This document shows positions 9,628 through 20,993 of a DNA stretch of 64,000 nucleotides, piece after piece. Positions within the stretch are counted from its first letter, which is position 1; every line of letters begins with the position of its first letter. This DNA comes from Pseudo-nitzschia pungens (lineage: Eukaryota > Bacillariophyta > Bacillariophyceae > Bacillariales > Bacillariaceae). The notes under the pieces were generated by a model that made no database searches, was not told the origin of the DNA, and saw only the letters and a program-made list of their open reading frames with translations. The stretch is from assembly GCA_037355855.1 (NCBI GenBank), contig CM074760.1, positions 6,068,501 through 6,132,500 of the forward strand. The letters are read 5' to 3'. The position numbers and the translations under genes are program-made.

Positions 9628-11790
9628 ATGGAGGATACAAAGAATGATTCGACGCAAGATATAGAAGCACCGGCATCCAAAGAGGCGCACTCCCCGCCGA
9701 ACAAAACGAGGTCCATCATCGCGAATCTGGATGCGACCATTGCGAGTTTCGGAGATGGTCACATTACGAGTAACCTTACTCGCGGTTTCCCGAGCACCGA
9801 CGAGACTTTTACCGGCACCGAACGCGACGAACAACAACAAACGAGTCTCGACGGCGACGCGGGCATTCTCAAAAAGTTTGCTCCCCCCGGTTTGGAGGAT
9901 CCCTTCCGGCAACTGCACTCGATCCTCTTCCCGGCTTTGTACCGGGCGTCGAAGGGCAATGCCGGTCCGGCCGGCACACCATCGACGCCCAGTTCGTCTT
10001 CTTCTTCGTTCTCGTTCCGGAATCCGGTGTCGTCATCCTCGGCAGCGATCCTGATGGGAGTCCGGGGCAGCGGCAAAACACTCCTGCTCGAGCGTGTCCT
10101 GGAAGCATGCCGGGAGCAGCTCCAAGGCAGCGGCAGCAGCAGCAGCAGCAGCAACCACAACGACGGCCGTCGTGCTTGCATTCTGTATCGCATGGTCGAA
10201 ATCAATGGCATTGTTTGTCGGGGGGAGGACGCCGCATCCGTGGTCTACGAAATCATTCGGCAACTCTCCGGAATCGCGTATCGATCCATGCAAATCAACA
10301 AGTGCGAGGAATGGCCAGTGAAATCCAAACCAAACCGAAACCGAACAAGGGAAACGGGTTCCGGTGCGGAAAGCCCCGAGAAAATCAAACAACCTTCCGG
10401 TTCGATGGGTGCCAGAACCGATGGGGACGACGACGACGACGACGATGAACGTGCTACGGGGAAGCGAAAGCATGCGAGCACTCGGGGGGACGAAAACGCG
10501 ACCGCGGACACCGATCGTCGGTCGGCCATTGCGCGCGAAACCGACGAGACAACCACCAAGGCCGGGGAACGTCAGCGGAGGCGCCAGCGGAGAAAGCAAC
10601 GCAGGATCGACAAGCGCATGCTGCGCCTCCGAAGGGCCACCTTCAACTCCAACCTGGCACTGCTCGAGTCCACCCTCGAGCTGGCGGCCGCCGACGACAT
10701 TCCGATTCTCTTGACTCTGGACGAATTGGATTCGTTCACCTCCGACGAGGGAGAGCGCCAGATGCTTCTCTATCATTTCCTGGATCGCGTCGCGACGCCG
10801 GGTTCCAACCTGATCCTGGTGGGCATGACCTCGTCGTTTTCGGCGCTGACGCTGCTGGAAAAACGGATCCGATCCCGCGCGGAGGGCACGGCCAAGATCA
10901 TCTATCTGCGCGCGCCGCAATCCTATCCCGATCTGCTGCGGGTGCTGGAGTGCAAGCTGAACGGCTGCGTGGCGGCCGGGGACGTTCTGGACCGACTGGC
11001 CCATCCAAACGACGCGGAATCCAACGCTAGCAAAATAGTGTCCGAGCGCGGTTCGGATCGAAACGAAAGAATCGATGCAATCGTCAAGCTATCCGTGGCA
11101 ATGGAACGAGAGTTCAGATTGGGAAGAGATATCCGGTGGTTTAGTCGGGTTATTTCCACGGCCCTGTCGTTGTACCGTCACGATTGCATCCTTGCTGCTG
11201 CTGCTGCTGTTGCTCGCAATGGCGGTATCGACGCTGCCGATAGCGTTACACCAGGGTTTGACACCAAACACCTGTGGGACGCAATGGTTATGATGGGGGC
11301 CTCCATCTCCGACGCAACGGTGGCTTCTCGGCAACCCGATTTGTGCCTCGTGAATGATGCGGCAGTGAGTCCTCGCCTGCAAGCACTCCTGGATTTGTCG
11401 ACACCCCAGGTGGCATTGTTGCTGTCCGCGAGACGGATTTTGAAGCGCGAGGAACACAGAGATCAGGCCGTGTTGGCTCCTCTCACCACGGAACGAATGC
11501 TCAAGGAGTACGAATCCTTTCGACGGGGATCGCATTCGGCCGGAAATTCCAAGCTGCTGAAACGGGCAGCGTGCCAACTGATGCAGCAAGGTTTGTTGGT
11601 GCCCTCCATCGATCATTCCGGGGGAGGTCCGCTTCAATATTCTGTCTCCAAGGTGTACAGAACCTTGGATCCGTACGCCTTGTCGCGGCTTCCATTGCAC
11701 CTACCATTCGATATCGACCGAGAGCTGGGGAAAGCTCTCGAACAAAATCTTCTCGAATGCCCGACTTCCCTCAAGGAATGGGGCAAATAG
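9628..11790 (+). CDS. ORC4: Origin recognition complex subunit 4
   Basis: A 720-residue AAA+ protein. Walker A GVRGSGKT lies at about residues 144-151, Walker B LLTLDELDSF at about 362-371, and LLEKRIRSR (the ORC4-type sensor/arginine region) near 409-417. The order FRQLHSILFPALY - SAAILMGVRGSGKT - EINGIVCRGEDAASVVYEIIRQL - LILVGMTSSFSALTLLEKRI matches ORC4, which binds ATP at the ORC1 interface and helps load MCM2-7 at origins. The C-terminal ~250 residues are the winged-helix part (CQLMQQGLLVPSI, YRTLDPYAL). The protein is much longer than the usual ~430 residues. The extra length comes from an N-terminal extension of about 90 residues and a charged low-complexity insertion (about residues 230-335) between the Walker motifs. 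It converges with XPD across 136 bp. Uninterrupted frame. Confidence 0.9.
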   Translation: MEDTKNDSTQDIEAPASKEAHSPPNKTRSIIANLDATIASFGDGHITSNLTRGFPSTDETFTGTERDEQQQTSLDGDAGILKKFAPPGLEDPFRQLHSILFPALYRASKGNAGPAGTPSTPSSSSSSFSFRNPVSSSSAAILMGVRGSGKTLLLERVLEACREQLQGSGSSSSSSNHNDGRRACILYRMVEINGIVCRGEDAASVVYEIIRQLSGIAYRSMQINKCEEWPVKSKPNRNRTRETGSGAESPEKIKQPSGSMGARTDGDDDDDDDERATGKRKHASTRGDENATADTDRRSAIARETDETTTKAGERQRRRQRRKQRRIDKRMLRLRRATFNSNLALLESTLELAAADDIPILLTLDELDSFTSDEGERQMLLYHFLDRVATPGSNLILVGMTSSFSALTLLEKRIRSRAEGTAKIIYLRAPQSYPDLLRVLECKLNGCVAAGDVLDRLAHPNDAESNASKIVSERGSDRNERIDAIVKLSVAMEREFRLGRDIRWFSRVISTALSLYRHDCILAAAAAVARNGGIDAADSVTPGFDTKHLWDAMVMMGASISDATVASRQPDLCLVNDAAVSPRLQALLDLSTPQVALLLSARRILKREEHRDQAVLAPLTTERMLKEYESFRRGSHSAGNSKLLKRAACQLMQQGLLVPSIDHSGGGPLQYSVSKVYRTLDPYALSRLPLHLPFDIDRELGKALEQNLLECPTSLKEWGK

Positions 11791-11926
11791 ATATCTAAAG
11801 CTGCCAAAACCAAATGCTTTCGGGCGCCAAATTTCCGAGCTAGCCTACTGTAGTTGCCGTATTGTGCGTGCCACTAGATCCTTTAGACATTGTTTGCGCA
11901 ACTGCACGATTCCCGCGGGTGAATGC

Positions 11927-14900
11927 TCAACCTCCAAATTCGACCATCATGCTCCCGTTTCCACCACCGCTGGTGGCAGCTGACGGAGGCATCTGAGGAT
12001 TCATCAATTTTGCTTCTTCGACAGTCAACAAAACGCTTTGCAAGGCTTTGTACGCATTGCGAAAAAAGATCAGCATGGAAACTTAGTTAGCGTTTTAACC
12101 GCTGTATCAAAATAAGAACAACGCAAAACAAATCTCATCCGTGACCATTCATTCCGAACCATGTCCAAGATTTACCTTTTTGATCGATGGGTTGTCCCAT
12201 GAGCCTCAAAAACTGTTGCACCTGTTGAATCCCCTGATCGGTGCTGAGATTGAGGCAGTGTTCTCCGAGAAACTGGAGGATCCATTTCGGAAGTTTCGAT
12301 CGTTTGTCGTGCCGGTTGTACCGACTGTCGGCAAGGATCATGAGTCCGTAGTCCGTCTTGCTTCGAATGACGCGACCCACGCACTGAGAGGTCTGGCGGA
12401 GCGCGTCGAAATTCAAAAAGTCCGCTTCTCGAATCTGGTAGTGGGTTTGCAAGAATTCGAGGCGGGCCCTCAACACGTGAGACAGGGTGTACTGGAACGG
12501 AACCCCGAACATGACCACCGCGCGACCGTAGTGTCGATCAAAGTTGATACCCTCCGAAACCTAGACCAACCGAATCGAACCCGGAATCGAAATCGAAATC
12601 GAATCAAACCGTGAGTACAAAAGAGAACGATGCACCACAAAACGTCGCTTGCGCCTCCGTCGCAACGATTTCTCAAACCCCCAAACACGACACGACCGAT
12701 ACCCACCTTTCCCCGAGCAACGGACAAAAAGACGGCCCCGCGGCCCGAATCGCACGCTCTCCTGTAATTGTCCAGTGCCAGGGTCGTCTCGACCACGTCC
12801 TTGGTCTCGATAAAGACGAGCTTGGCCTTGGTCAAATCCCGCAGAACCCCCGTGGCGTCCCACTCCGAGACGAGTTGTTCCATGTACGAGTACGACGTAA
12901 AAAACGCCACCACTCCGTCGGGAATGACGCTGCACAGGTCCACCAGCAATCGCGCCGTAGTTTCGCACGACACTGGCATCGTTCCGATCCTCGTACCTGG
13001 TGGAGACGGCCAGCTGGTCCGAGCCCCGGGTGATCACGAGCGGACGGATGCAGGGGCGGAAGGTGGACATGTTCAGTGACTCGGAAACGCAGGGTTCGAA
13101 CTGAAGCAATTTGGGGTACAGATCAATGGGCGACAGTGCTAACGAACGAACGAACGAACGAACGAACGGACAAACGAACACGAACAAAACAAACCAAAAC
13201 AAACCAAAAAATGAAACTGAGTTGATCGGTTTGTACTTGTTGCGAATATTGCCGCCAGTGTTTTTCTTGTTTGTTCTGGCGCAAGCACCGGGCGCAAGCT
13301 GCGCAACTTACTCCCCGACGTGATGACGACGCTGCTGAATCGCTTGAAAATCGGTGCGATGGCCAGGGACGAGTCGAGGCACGAGAGCTGGATGCACGGA
13401 TCGGACGCCCCGGGAATGTTGGATCCGTTGGGTTCCATGATGACGGCGAACTTGGCCACCCCCTCGGAATAGGTCGCCAGCAGCGTCGAGAAATCGGCCA
13501 CGTCCCCCAGCGAATTAAAATCGTCCATGTTGGACACCTGCAGCGTCCGCAGGAGCGAGTTGAGCCTCGAGTAGGCGAACCGCAGCGGCTTGGTCTCGAG
13601 GGACGTCCCGTGGGTCATGCGGTGCAAAAAGGCCAGGGGCGTCTCGCTGGTGACCCCGCCGTTGGGTCCGGTGATGGCCTCGAGCCGTTTCTTGAGGTGC
13701 TCGACGACCTTTTTCATGAACCGGAGAAAGTGCTCCGCCCGGCGGATGTTCCCCGGGACGCTCTCGTCGAGGACGTCCGGGGCCAGGACGTTGCTGGCGA
13801 GCGAGCTGTCGTTGGCCGGTGCGTCCAGCAATCCCTGGTCGATGAGTCCGTTGACGAGGTTTTGGTATTCCTGGGTGAGTCGCTGGTTGTCCGAGGCCTT
13901 GATCCTGGAAACCTCCGACGAGAGGCGACCGAGGGACCGGGTGGCCTGCTCGAGTCCCCGCTCGTTGATCTTGACGCTGAGCGCCTCGATGCAGACGGAA
14001 TCGATGTTGTGGGCCTCATCAAAGACCACGATGCTCTCGGCCTCGAGTTCCTTGGAGACCATCTTGGCGACCTTCGGATCGAGCATGTACTGGTAGTTGA
14101 AGACCAGCACATTGGCGTGGTTGATTGCCTGCCGCGCCAGGTAGTACGGGCACCACCCCCGCGCCGTTCCCCACTTTTTCAATTCCTCGAGGTCGTACAC
14201 GCCGCTCGGCATGCTGGTGGATTCCCCGGCCTCCTGAAAGCTATCGAAGTACGAGCACGTCTCGATCGTGTCGGGGTGTTGCCTGGCGTGCTCGACGACC
14301 CAGGATGCGGTCCGGCTGCGACAGGCGGCATCGACGGCCTCCCGATCGCTCTCGGAGACGACCGTCTCGTTGATGCACATGTTTCGGCGGCTGGACAGGC
14401 ACAGGGCGAGCTCTCCGCTGCCGCCGGCTCCCCCGGAGTTCCGGATGGGTCCCATGGTGGTCGCCCGGCCCCGGGGCTTGGGAACGCCCCTTATCGTCCG
14501 GGGCTTTTTGCGCTTGGGGCTGCTGCCCACCGTTGATTCGGAAGTCGATGTCGATGCCGATGGGTCTCGCGATGCGTCCCGCAACGCCCCCGCCGCGTCT
14601 TCGACGTCGGCTTGCCTTTCTTCCGACCGCCCCCGCTGCCGCAGCTCGAGTTGCTCGGCCCGGTACGACAGGACGGTCCCCAGTTCCTCCACGACGTGGT
14701 TCATCTCCGGAACGGTCCGGGTGCAATAGACGAGCTTTCCGACCGACGGATTGGCAAACTGGTAGGAGGTGATGAGGGACAGCAGGCACACGGTTTTTCC
14801 GGTTCCGGTCGGCATCTCGAGGAGGCAGTGCCCACCGGCGTCCAGGGATTGCTTGAGGGATCGCATGTACTGGAACTGTTCGAGATAGATCCGATCGTAC

Positions 14901-14938
14901 GGAAAAAAGACGTCGAGACCGTCGAGATCGAACCTCAT
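11927..14938 (-). CDS. ERCC2: TFIIH DNA helicase XPD/ERCC2 (Rad3), four exons, one apparent frameshift
   Basis: Exons on the minus strand: 14938-13312, 13138-12707, 12560-12176 and 12081-11927. Donors are GTAAGT, GTGGGT and GTAAAT, acceptors end TTAG, CTAG and TAAG, and the introns are 173, 146 and 94 bp. XPD is the 5'-3' helicase of TFIIH, acting in transcription initiation and nucleotide excision repair. Motifs: EMPTGTGKT (Walker A), [12 protein letters not shown] (Ia), the four Fe-S cysteines (RRNMC, DAAC, IETC, RGWC), VVFDEAHN (DEAH box), VVITSGTLSP spanning intron 1, [26 protein letters not shown] spanning intron 2, and [14 protein letters not shown] (motif VI). A ~70-residue low-complexity insertion with PKRKKPR precedes the first Fe-S cysteine. 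Near 12951-12956 one extra base moves NYG out of frame with LLVDLCS, so the gene as given does not translate through. Assembly error or lesion are both possible. Confidence 0.9.
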
Positions 14939-15690
14939 GGTTGCGGCGGGATTGGGAATGGGGATGGGATTGCGATTGCGATTGCAATGTTTTGTTGTTC
15001 GCGCATTGCAGCAGTGTGCGGGGTTCGGGTCGATGTTCGTCTCAGCTTCCTGCCTCTTTTGTGGTGGACGAGATACCGCAATGATGCTGCCGGGATCCCG
15101 TGAAAGGTTTTGCAATCGTTGCTCTTTGCTCTTCGCTCGTTGATGTTGATGATGTTGTTTGTTCTCGTTTTCCACCTCAACAAAAATACGAAGTACGAAG
15201 AAGTAAGTTTTTTAATCATTTCCTTTTCTGATCTTTGTTGATGCCGAAAAACGAATGATCACAATCGTAGAAACTACGGTATATATGTATGATTAGTATG
15301 TAGAACTACTAATACATACACTCTACACTCTACACCTAGTCCTTATACTACGTATAGTACATACAGTACATAGGACCTGGTAGAAGTTGACCGTCGTTTC
15401 CAAACCCACTCAAAACGAGGACATAAGGTTACCGGTACAACAAATCGATCGAAAGGAAAAAAATAATGGAAGGAAGTCGTCAATCAAAATTTGAAAACTG
15501 AAAGCAACACACAATGGACCACATTCATTCATCGTTTCACCCCACAAATATATGATAGATACAGTATAATATATCATCGAAATCAATGAAGAGAAGTCTC
15601 TACGGGCGGCGAAGTGGAGTCCACCGCAATTGATTGACTTAGCAAAGCAAAGCGAAACAAACACGACTGGCAGCAGCAAGGCAACAAACC
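14939..15690. promoter_or_regulatory. Divergent promoter region between XPD and the PNUTS-like gene
   Basis: This 752-bp spacer has no supported coding region. It includes short GATTGCGATTGC repeats close to the XPD start (about 14968-14990) and a TAAGGTTACCGGTAC word at 15424-15438, of the class seen upstream of other genes. A TA-rich stretch with TACTACGTATAGTAC lies at about 15275-15370. Confidence 0.35.
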
Positions 15691-18465
15691 ATGTCGACCC
15701 GTGGCGCTTCCGGCGAGAAACGTGCGAGACCCAAGCGTTTGCGCAACTCGAATGCGACCGCTAAAGCGATTGCTTCTGCCGATGTTTCTGCTCCCGCCGC
15801 CACCGCAAGCAGAAACGGCAACGGCAACGGCAACGAACAATCCGATCGCCGCGGTTTCGGGGGACCCACCCACGTCTTGCTGGCGGGATTTGCGGCGGCG
15901 GCGGCGTCCTCCTCGTCCTCGTCCTCGGCCGCCACAACCAGCGGGAGCAACAGAAAATCTTCGCAAGAATCCAAGCGATTCTCTCGGGTCCACGATCCGT
16001 TCCTCGAGAACGACTACATTGGAAGGCGGAAGCGAGCCCGCGATGGCATCGATTGGGGTCGGAATCGGTCCCGGGCGGCAACGGCTGCCACTGCCACTGC
16101 CACTGCGAGTTCTGAGAGTTCTGCAACAAAGACGAGGACGACGACGAGGAAAAAACGAGGGAAGGGGCCCGACCCAAACACGAATACGTCTTTGTTGCCC
16201 GACGGAAGCACAAACAATACTCCGGCACAGGAGAAGAAGGATGACCCTTGTCCGTGGTGGGACGGCGTCGAGGGGGTAGAGCGAGAACTCGTGGCGTGCT
16301 GCGAACCGCTCGGGGAACACAACACCATCGCCGATTGGGGGGAATCCGGCTCGGTAGAGAGCGGCGAATCGGACGGGGACGAGACCGATCACGAGGGGGA
16401 TCCCATGACGGCTGTGGCTGCCGCTGCCGCAGTTGGAAGGACGACGGCCGAATCCGTAGCGTCCCAGATGCAGGCGCAGGCACATGCTCATGCTCACGCT
16501 CATGCTAGTGCGCATGCACAATCTCCCGCGGCAGCCACCACGGCATCCCAGGCCCGGAAATCGCAAGGGCAGCGGTCGTCCGGTACCCTCCACGAATTGG
16601 TGCGGTCCTCGAACCTGGCCCTGTCGGTGCTCTTGTCGTCACAGTCGTCATCGTCGTTTTCGGGGGTGCACCCCCGATCCAAGCCTTCCACGGGCGGAGG
16701 GGTCTTGGCGGTAGAAAAAGGTACGTGTACGAACCCACATTGGATCGCAAATTCATTGCAATGGATTGCAATGGGCAACGGAAAGCACTGCAACGGATTG
16801 CGTATGCTATCGATTGATTTTGATACTCACCCGGAATTTGCTTCTCTCGTTGTGCATTTGCGTATGGCCTCGGTGTGACAAACTCTGTCATTTTTTGGAA
16901 TGCAACGAAACGAAATGACACGGAATGGAATTCGATATTGTATTTCGAAACTCGAAACGAAACGAAACGAAACTAAACGAAAATCGTTGTCAGAAATTGC
17001 CTTTGCCGCCATCATGTCCAGGAGCTGCCACACCATGGCGTCCAGGAGTCTGGCGCTTGCCATATTGGAGCGTTCTCTGGAAGCTCACCTGGTCGAAGTA
17101 GCCTCCGCCAGAAACAATGATCGAGAAATGTCGTTGGGTGGAGACGAATCCAAAGACAGGACCAAACCGATGAACGACAATGGCGGTCCCACCAATCCGT
17201 CTCCCGAGGAGAGACTCCTTACAAAAACCCAGGAAGGGGACACATCGGACGAAGGCGTTGCTCGGAGTCACGATCCAAACGCCGGGGAGAATTCCGGTAT
17301 TGGTAACGATGATACTAACCCCCTACAACCACGCTTTGAACTCTTCTTTGCCGCCGGAGGACTCCGAATACTCGGCCAGTGGCTGGCAGAGGCTGCCTCG
17401 TACGAGACGAAGGAACCCACCGGCAATCGGCTCGAGGCATCCGCCGCCACCGCGTCGAAAGCGGGAAGGGAACGAAGCCCAAAGCGACAAAAGACCTCCC
17501 CCGTACCCGTTTCCGAAGATTCTGCAGCGACCGGCAAAACCGAAGCGACTTCCACAGCGATTGCTGCCACCCGCATCCCGAACGCAACGCGTCCGCTCGC
17601 CCTCAGCATCTTGCGTTTTTTGGAGCACATACCCTTTCAAAAAAAGACGATAACCAACAGCAAAATCAACAAGCAGATACAAAAACTCGCAAAGAAAATC
17701 GAATCGCTCCGGGAACGATTGCAGCAGCAACAACAGCATCAACAGCAACAAAAACAACAAAAACAGCAGCAGCAAGAACAACAAATACCACCGGCGATCA
17801 CCGAAACCGCAGAAACAGTCACTCTCGACGAAGAAGATCTTGGGGGCTGGACCACGGAACCGACCGTCTCGCACGAAATCGCGCTCGCAACCGTTGGAAT
17901 GGCCGTCGATGCCGTCAAGGCCTCCTGGAGGGAAAAAGCAAAGTCCGCTCCGTCAACGTCGAAGAAACAACGCGATCCAAAGGGTCGAACCAAGGGCCGC
18001 GAGGACCCGTTCGGTCCACTCAAATCCAAGATACGGGAGCGATTGAAGATCCTTGCCCAATACGAGAACGGAACACTGAAGGAGGCACCTTCTTGGTACC
18101 GGCCCCTCGAAGCAACGAAAAAGAACAGTTTGTCGTCGTCATTGTCGCCCACGAAAACCAAAGCATCCAGCGACGACGAAGCCGAGCGATTGAGACTCGA
18201 ACGGAAAATCAAGCAGGTCCAATCCCGCAGCCAAAACAGTCTGCGGCAGCTCCGAGAACGCCTCTTGCAGCGAAAGACCAGCGACCGCTCCACCAAATCC
18301 ACGCTAGGGATCTTGCCCCCGACCCACAAGAGAGTGGTCTGGAAGGACGGGATGAAGAGCCAGGTCACCCGGAACCGAAAAAAGCTGGAGGATGTCTGTC
18401 TCTTTCGGGAAGACGACCTGCCGTCCGCGGCGGCGTCGTCGGTCGGAGAGAACGACGACGACTAG
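15691..18465 (+). CDS. TFIIS N-terminal (LW) domain protein, PNUTS-like
   Basis: Two exons, 15691-16720 and 16994-18465, joined across a 273-bp intron (GAAAAAG|GTACGT ... TTGTCAG|AAATTG), give about 833 residues. Exon 2 encodes a TFIIS N-terminal/LW helical bundle: FFAAGGLRILGQWLAEAAS, then RPLALSILRFLEHIPFQKK, TITNSKINKQIQKLAKKIES and VKASWREKAKS. These domains occur in elongation factors (TFIIS, IWS1, Med26) and in the PP1 nuclear targeting subunit PNUTS. A late segment, HKRVVWKDGMKS with VCLFREDD downstream, resembles the RVxF/RVxW protein-phosphatase-1 docking site that follows the same domain in PNUTS. Exon 1 is low-complexity (Ala/Ser/Arg, an AHAHAHAHAH run), and a poly-Gln coiled stretch splits the LW domain. 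The intron contains an AACGA repeat. PNUTS-like identity is inference from domain order; IWS1-like is the alternative. Confidence 0.62.
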
Positions 18466-18480
18466 GAGTTCCGGAACCGG

Positions 18481-18521
<41 letters not shown>

Positions 18522-18931
18522 GACGCCGCGAACGGGGTTTTGGTTTTGGTTCAAACCGAGCAGCGATCCAACATTCAATCCGTGCGAGGTTCAATTCGAT
18601 AAGGCAATCTGGTCTCGTCCGGTCTCGCCTTGCGGTCGTTTTGTTGTGGAATCCGTGCCGTCACAATGGGATGGAACTCTCGCATCGATGAGAATTCTCT
18701 GTCGCGTCAGATGCTGCGTGGAAGTTCACTGCTAGAGCAGGTTGCTATTATGTTCCATGCGGATTGCCATGTTACGCCATGTTACGATAAGCTACATCTT
18801 GTCCTTACGGTTTTTGCTTTCGAATCATTTTGAACCCTTCTGGGAATCCGTAGCGACTCCTTTTCACCCACTCTGGAGTTTGTTTGAGCTGGATGGATTG
18901 ACTACATGAAAAAGAGTGTGATGCTTCTTGG
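18466..18931. other. 3' flank of PNUTS-like gene with CTG repeat
   Basis: An almost perfect (CTG)13 tract lies at about 18481-18520, 16-55 bp after the stop codon, so probably in the 3' UTR. Beyond it there is no supported gene up to the inverted-repeat element. Confidence 0.45.
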
Positions 18932-19451
18932 TCTCTGTGTAGGGATCTGTACCAGAACTACATACCTTCGTTTCCCACCAGCAGTAACGGTCTACAGAGT
19001 GCTAGACTAGTTGCTGAGCAACAGGCTTAGCAATATACTCAATATTACTACTAAGTATTGCTTCGTACTTCGTGATAACAATACAGCCCTAGAGCGTATG
19101 GTGTTATCTGCACGCTACAGTGCTAGCATGCTACAGCAGCAGCAGTTCTGTAAGCTAATAGTACAGGGCTATACCACGAGACAGCAAGCTGCTCCTGCTG
19201 TCACTGCAGCAGATCCTTAACCTGTCGCTCGGTATCCTATACTATCACAAATCCTACACAAGGACCCAACACCCTAATCGGTAGTACTACTAGCATCCCA
19301 TAGCATCCTGTCACAGTGGCTTGCTGCTACTACACTTCTTGTCGCTGAGCCTGTTGCTGCTTACTACTAGCATACAGTCCAGCACCTCGTACTAGATAGT
19401 TACTGCGAGCTAAGGTATGTAGTAGCTCTGGTACAGATCCCTACACAGAGG
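18932..19451. mobile_element. Inverted-repeat (MITE/foldback-like) element, copy A
   Basis: The left end (18932-18968) begins TCTCTGTGTAGGGATCTGTA and the right end (19412-19451) ends CAGATCCCTACACAGAGG. Reverse-complemented, the two ends match over about 37 bp apart from a 3-bp insertion in the right arm. The interior has no open frame, is rich in CTGTTGCTG and TAGTACTACTAG words, and its sub-terminal sequence (CAACAGGCTTA) matches copy B at 31.6-32.2 kb. No target duplication was identified. It is non-autonomous; a transposase family cannot be assigned. Confidence 0.6.
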
Positions 19452-20195
19452 CCTTTGCATTCTCCATAGCATGTTGAATATCTTCTTCATAGTACTCATA
19501 CTACTAGAACACTTAGACAATTACTAGTACTACTATTACTAGTACTACTACTAGAAGTAGTACTACAATATGCATTCTGTTTGAAATAAGCAAACTGTAA
19601 ACATTCTCTTACCGTACAAATATTGATTACAAGTTCAATTTAGAACAAATCAGTCTGTGAGGAATGAATCTGAGAGCAGTCTTACTTACTTCGGTAGTAC
19701 AAATAGAAGTGCACTTGTTGAGGTTAGTAAGACTTACTGAGTACTACTAGTAACCTTGCTTCGTACTTCGTAATAACGATGCCAATTACAGCATCACGCG
19801 AAACAAAAAGTACGGTACGTACGAAGTAGTACGGTACTTGTGATTGTGACCGCTCCCTTTGATGGAGAATTGATCGCGCAAAATTAGTTTTTGTACCGGT
19901 AAGGTTAGTGCCGACGATGAATAGCGACGACTGTGGCAGACGGGACCGGCCAGACAACACTACCGTACCGAACTAAACCAAACGAGGATCACCGGGACGA
20001 TCCGATACGATACGATACGATACAGTACTACGGTGTTAAACCCCAGCGCCATCTTCCAACGCAAAACAACGCAATACAACGCAATACAACGCAACACAAC
20101 AAAACAAGTCTCCGCTCGATACACCACACCAGCAATCGCAATCGCAATCGCAATCGCAATCGTGTTGTTCCGTTCCGTTGCACCCCCGAAGAACC
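19452..20195. promoter_or_regulatory. Upstream region of the Ies6-like gene
   Basis: No gene is visible. It contains TACTAGTACTAC microsatellite runs (19520-19565) and a GTAC/GTAAG cluster (19725-20030) with TACCGGTAAGGTTAG at 19893-19907 and GATACGATACGATACGATAC at about 20000-20020. AACGCAATAC and AATCGC tandem words follow immediately upstream of the start codon. Confidence 0.35.
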
Positions 20196-20993
20196 ATGAG
20201 CAACAAGCGCAAGGCCTGGAACGAGGCCATGCTGTCGGCGGCCGGAAGCGCCGCCCTCCCCAAGGCCCTCCAACCCCGGACCCAGAAACGCCGATCGGAC
20301 CGCCGCAAGAAGCAGGACCGCCGCGAAAAGGCCCGGAAGGCGTCTCTCTTGCTGCTCCACGACTCGGCCGAGGGCCGGGAATTCCGGGCCGCGACCTGGA
20401 TGGACGCCCTGGAGGAGGTTCCCCTCGGCGGAGCCGACGGGGACTGGCGGGGACGGGGTCGGCGGCGGCGGCGATGGCGACGACAGCTACGACGAGCTGG
20501 ACGAGCTGGAGGGGGAGGGCGGCGGAAGCAGAACGAAGAGAGGCCGGGGAAAATCCAGGGCGGCCTCGAAGAAACAGCAGCAAAAGCGGGACACCAACAG
20601 TCTCCCCAAGCGATTCAAGGCCCGATCGATGGCCAGCATTCTCCTGGAGGAGGTCAACCGGGACGACGGGGTGGCCTATGCCTGGCTCGCGGACGAGGCG
20701 AGGATCGTTCCGGGGAATCGCAGTAACTATAGCATAACAGCAACTATAGCAATAACAGTCGCAGCCACTCCGCAGCGGCGGCGCGCTTGCCGGCCCGCAA
20801 ATTCTGTTCCGTCACGGGCCTGGAGGGCATCTACACGGAACCCAAGAGCGGATTGCCCTTTGCGAATCTCAAGGCGCTGGAACAGGTGCGGGAGCGGCCC
20901 CCCCCGTGGATGATGCTGGCCGGATCGGCGGCCTTTTGCGAAGCGGTCAAGAGCATCCGGGACGAGGGAGACGAGGAACCGTCCCCCCGATAG
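20196..20993 (+). CDS. INO80 complex subunit C/Ies6-like protein with YL1_C domain; two apparent frameshifts
   Basis: The C-terminus (frame of 20787-20993) is a YL1 C-terminal domain: ARKFCSVTGLEGIYTEPKSG followed by LPFANLKALEQVRERPPPWM. This is the hallmark of Ies6/INO80C and of Vps72. The middle (frame of 20461-20733) has an acidic stretch, a basic stretch and LPKRFKARSMASILLEE, matching the conserved block before YL1_C in Ies6, which works with Arp5 in INO80 nucleosome remodelling. The N-terminus (from ATG 20196) is MSNKRKAWNEAM plus a basic RRKKQDRREKARK region. The three parts lie in two frames: one extra base in the G-rich run 20425-20472, and one missing A at about 20734, where a 20-bp tandem repeat unit is one base shorter than its neighbour. 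The two changes cancel, so the end is again in the starting frame. No intron explains either step. Confidence 0.72.

Noticed and set aside
12945..12960. Programmed ribosomal frameshift in XPD
   Set aside because: No slippery heptamer or obvious downstream structure, and no precedent in this gene family; an indel is simpler.
13271..14536. 421-residue plus-strand frame opposite XPD
   Set aside because: Antisense to conserved helicase motifs and lacking any domain of its own.
20178..20726. Single-frame reading of the Ies6 region ending at 20726
   Set aside because: Beyond about residue 85 it becomes Arg/Gly-rich, while the +1 frame carries the conserved Ies6 block, so the single frame is not the real product.
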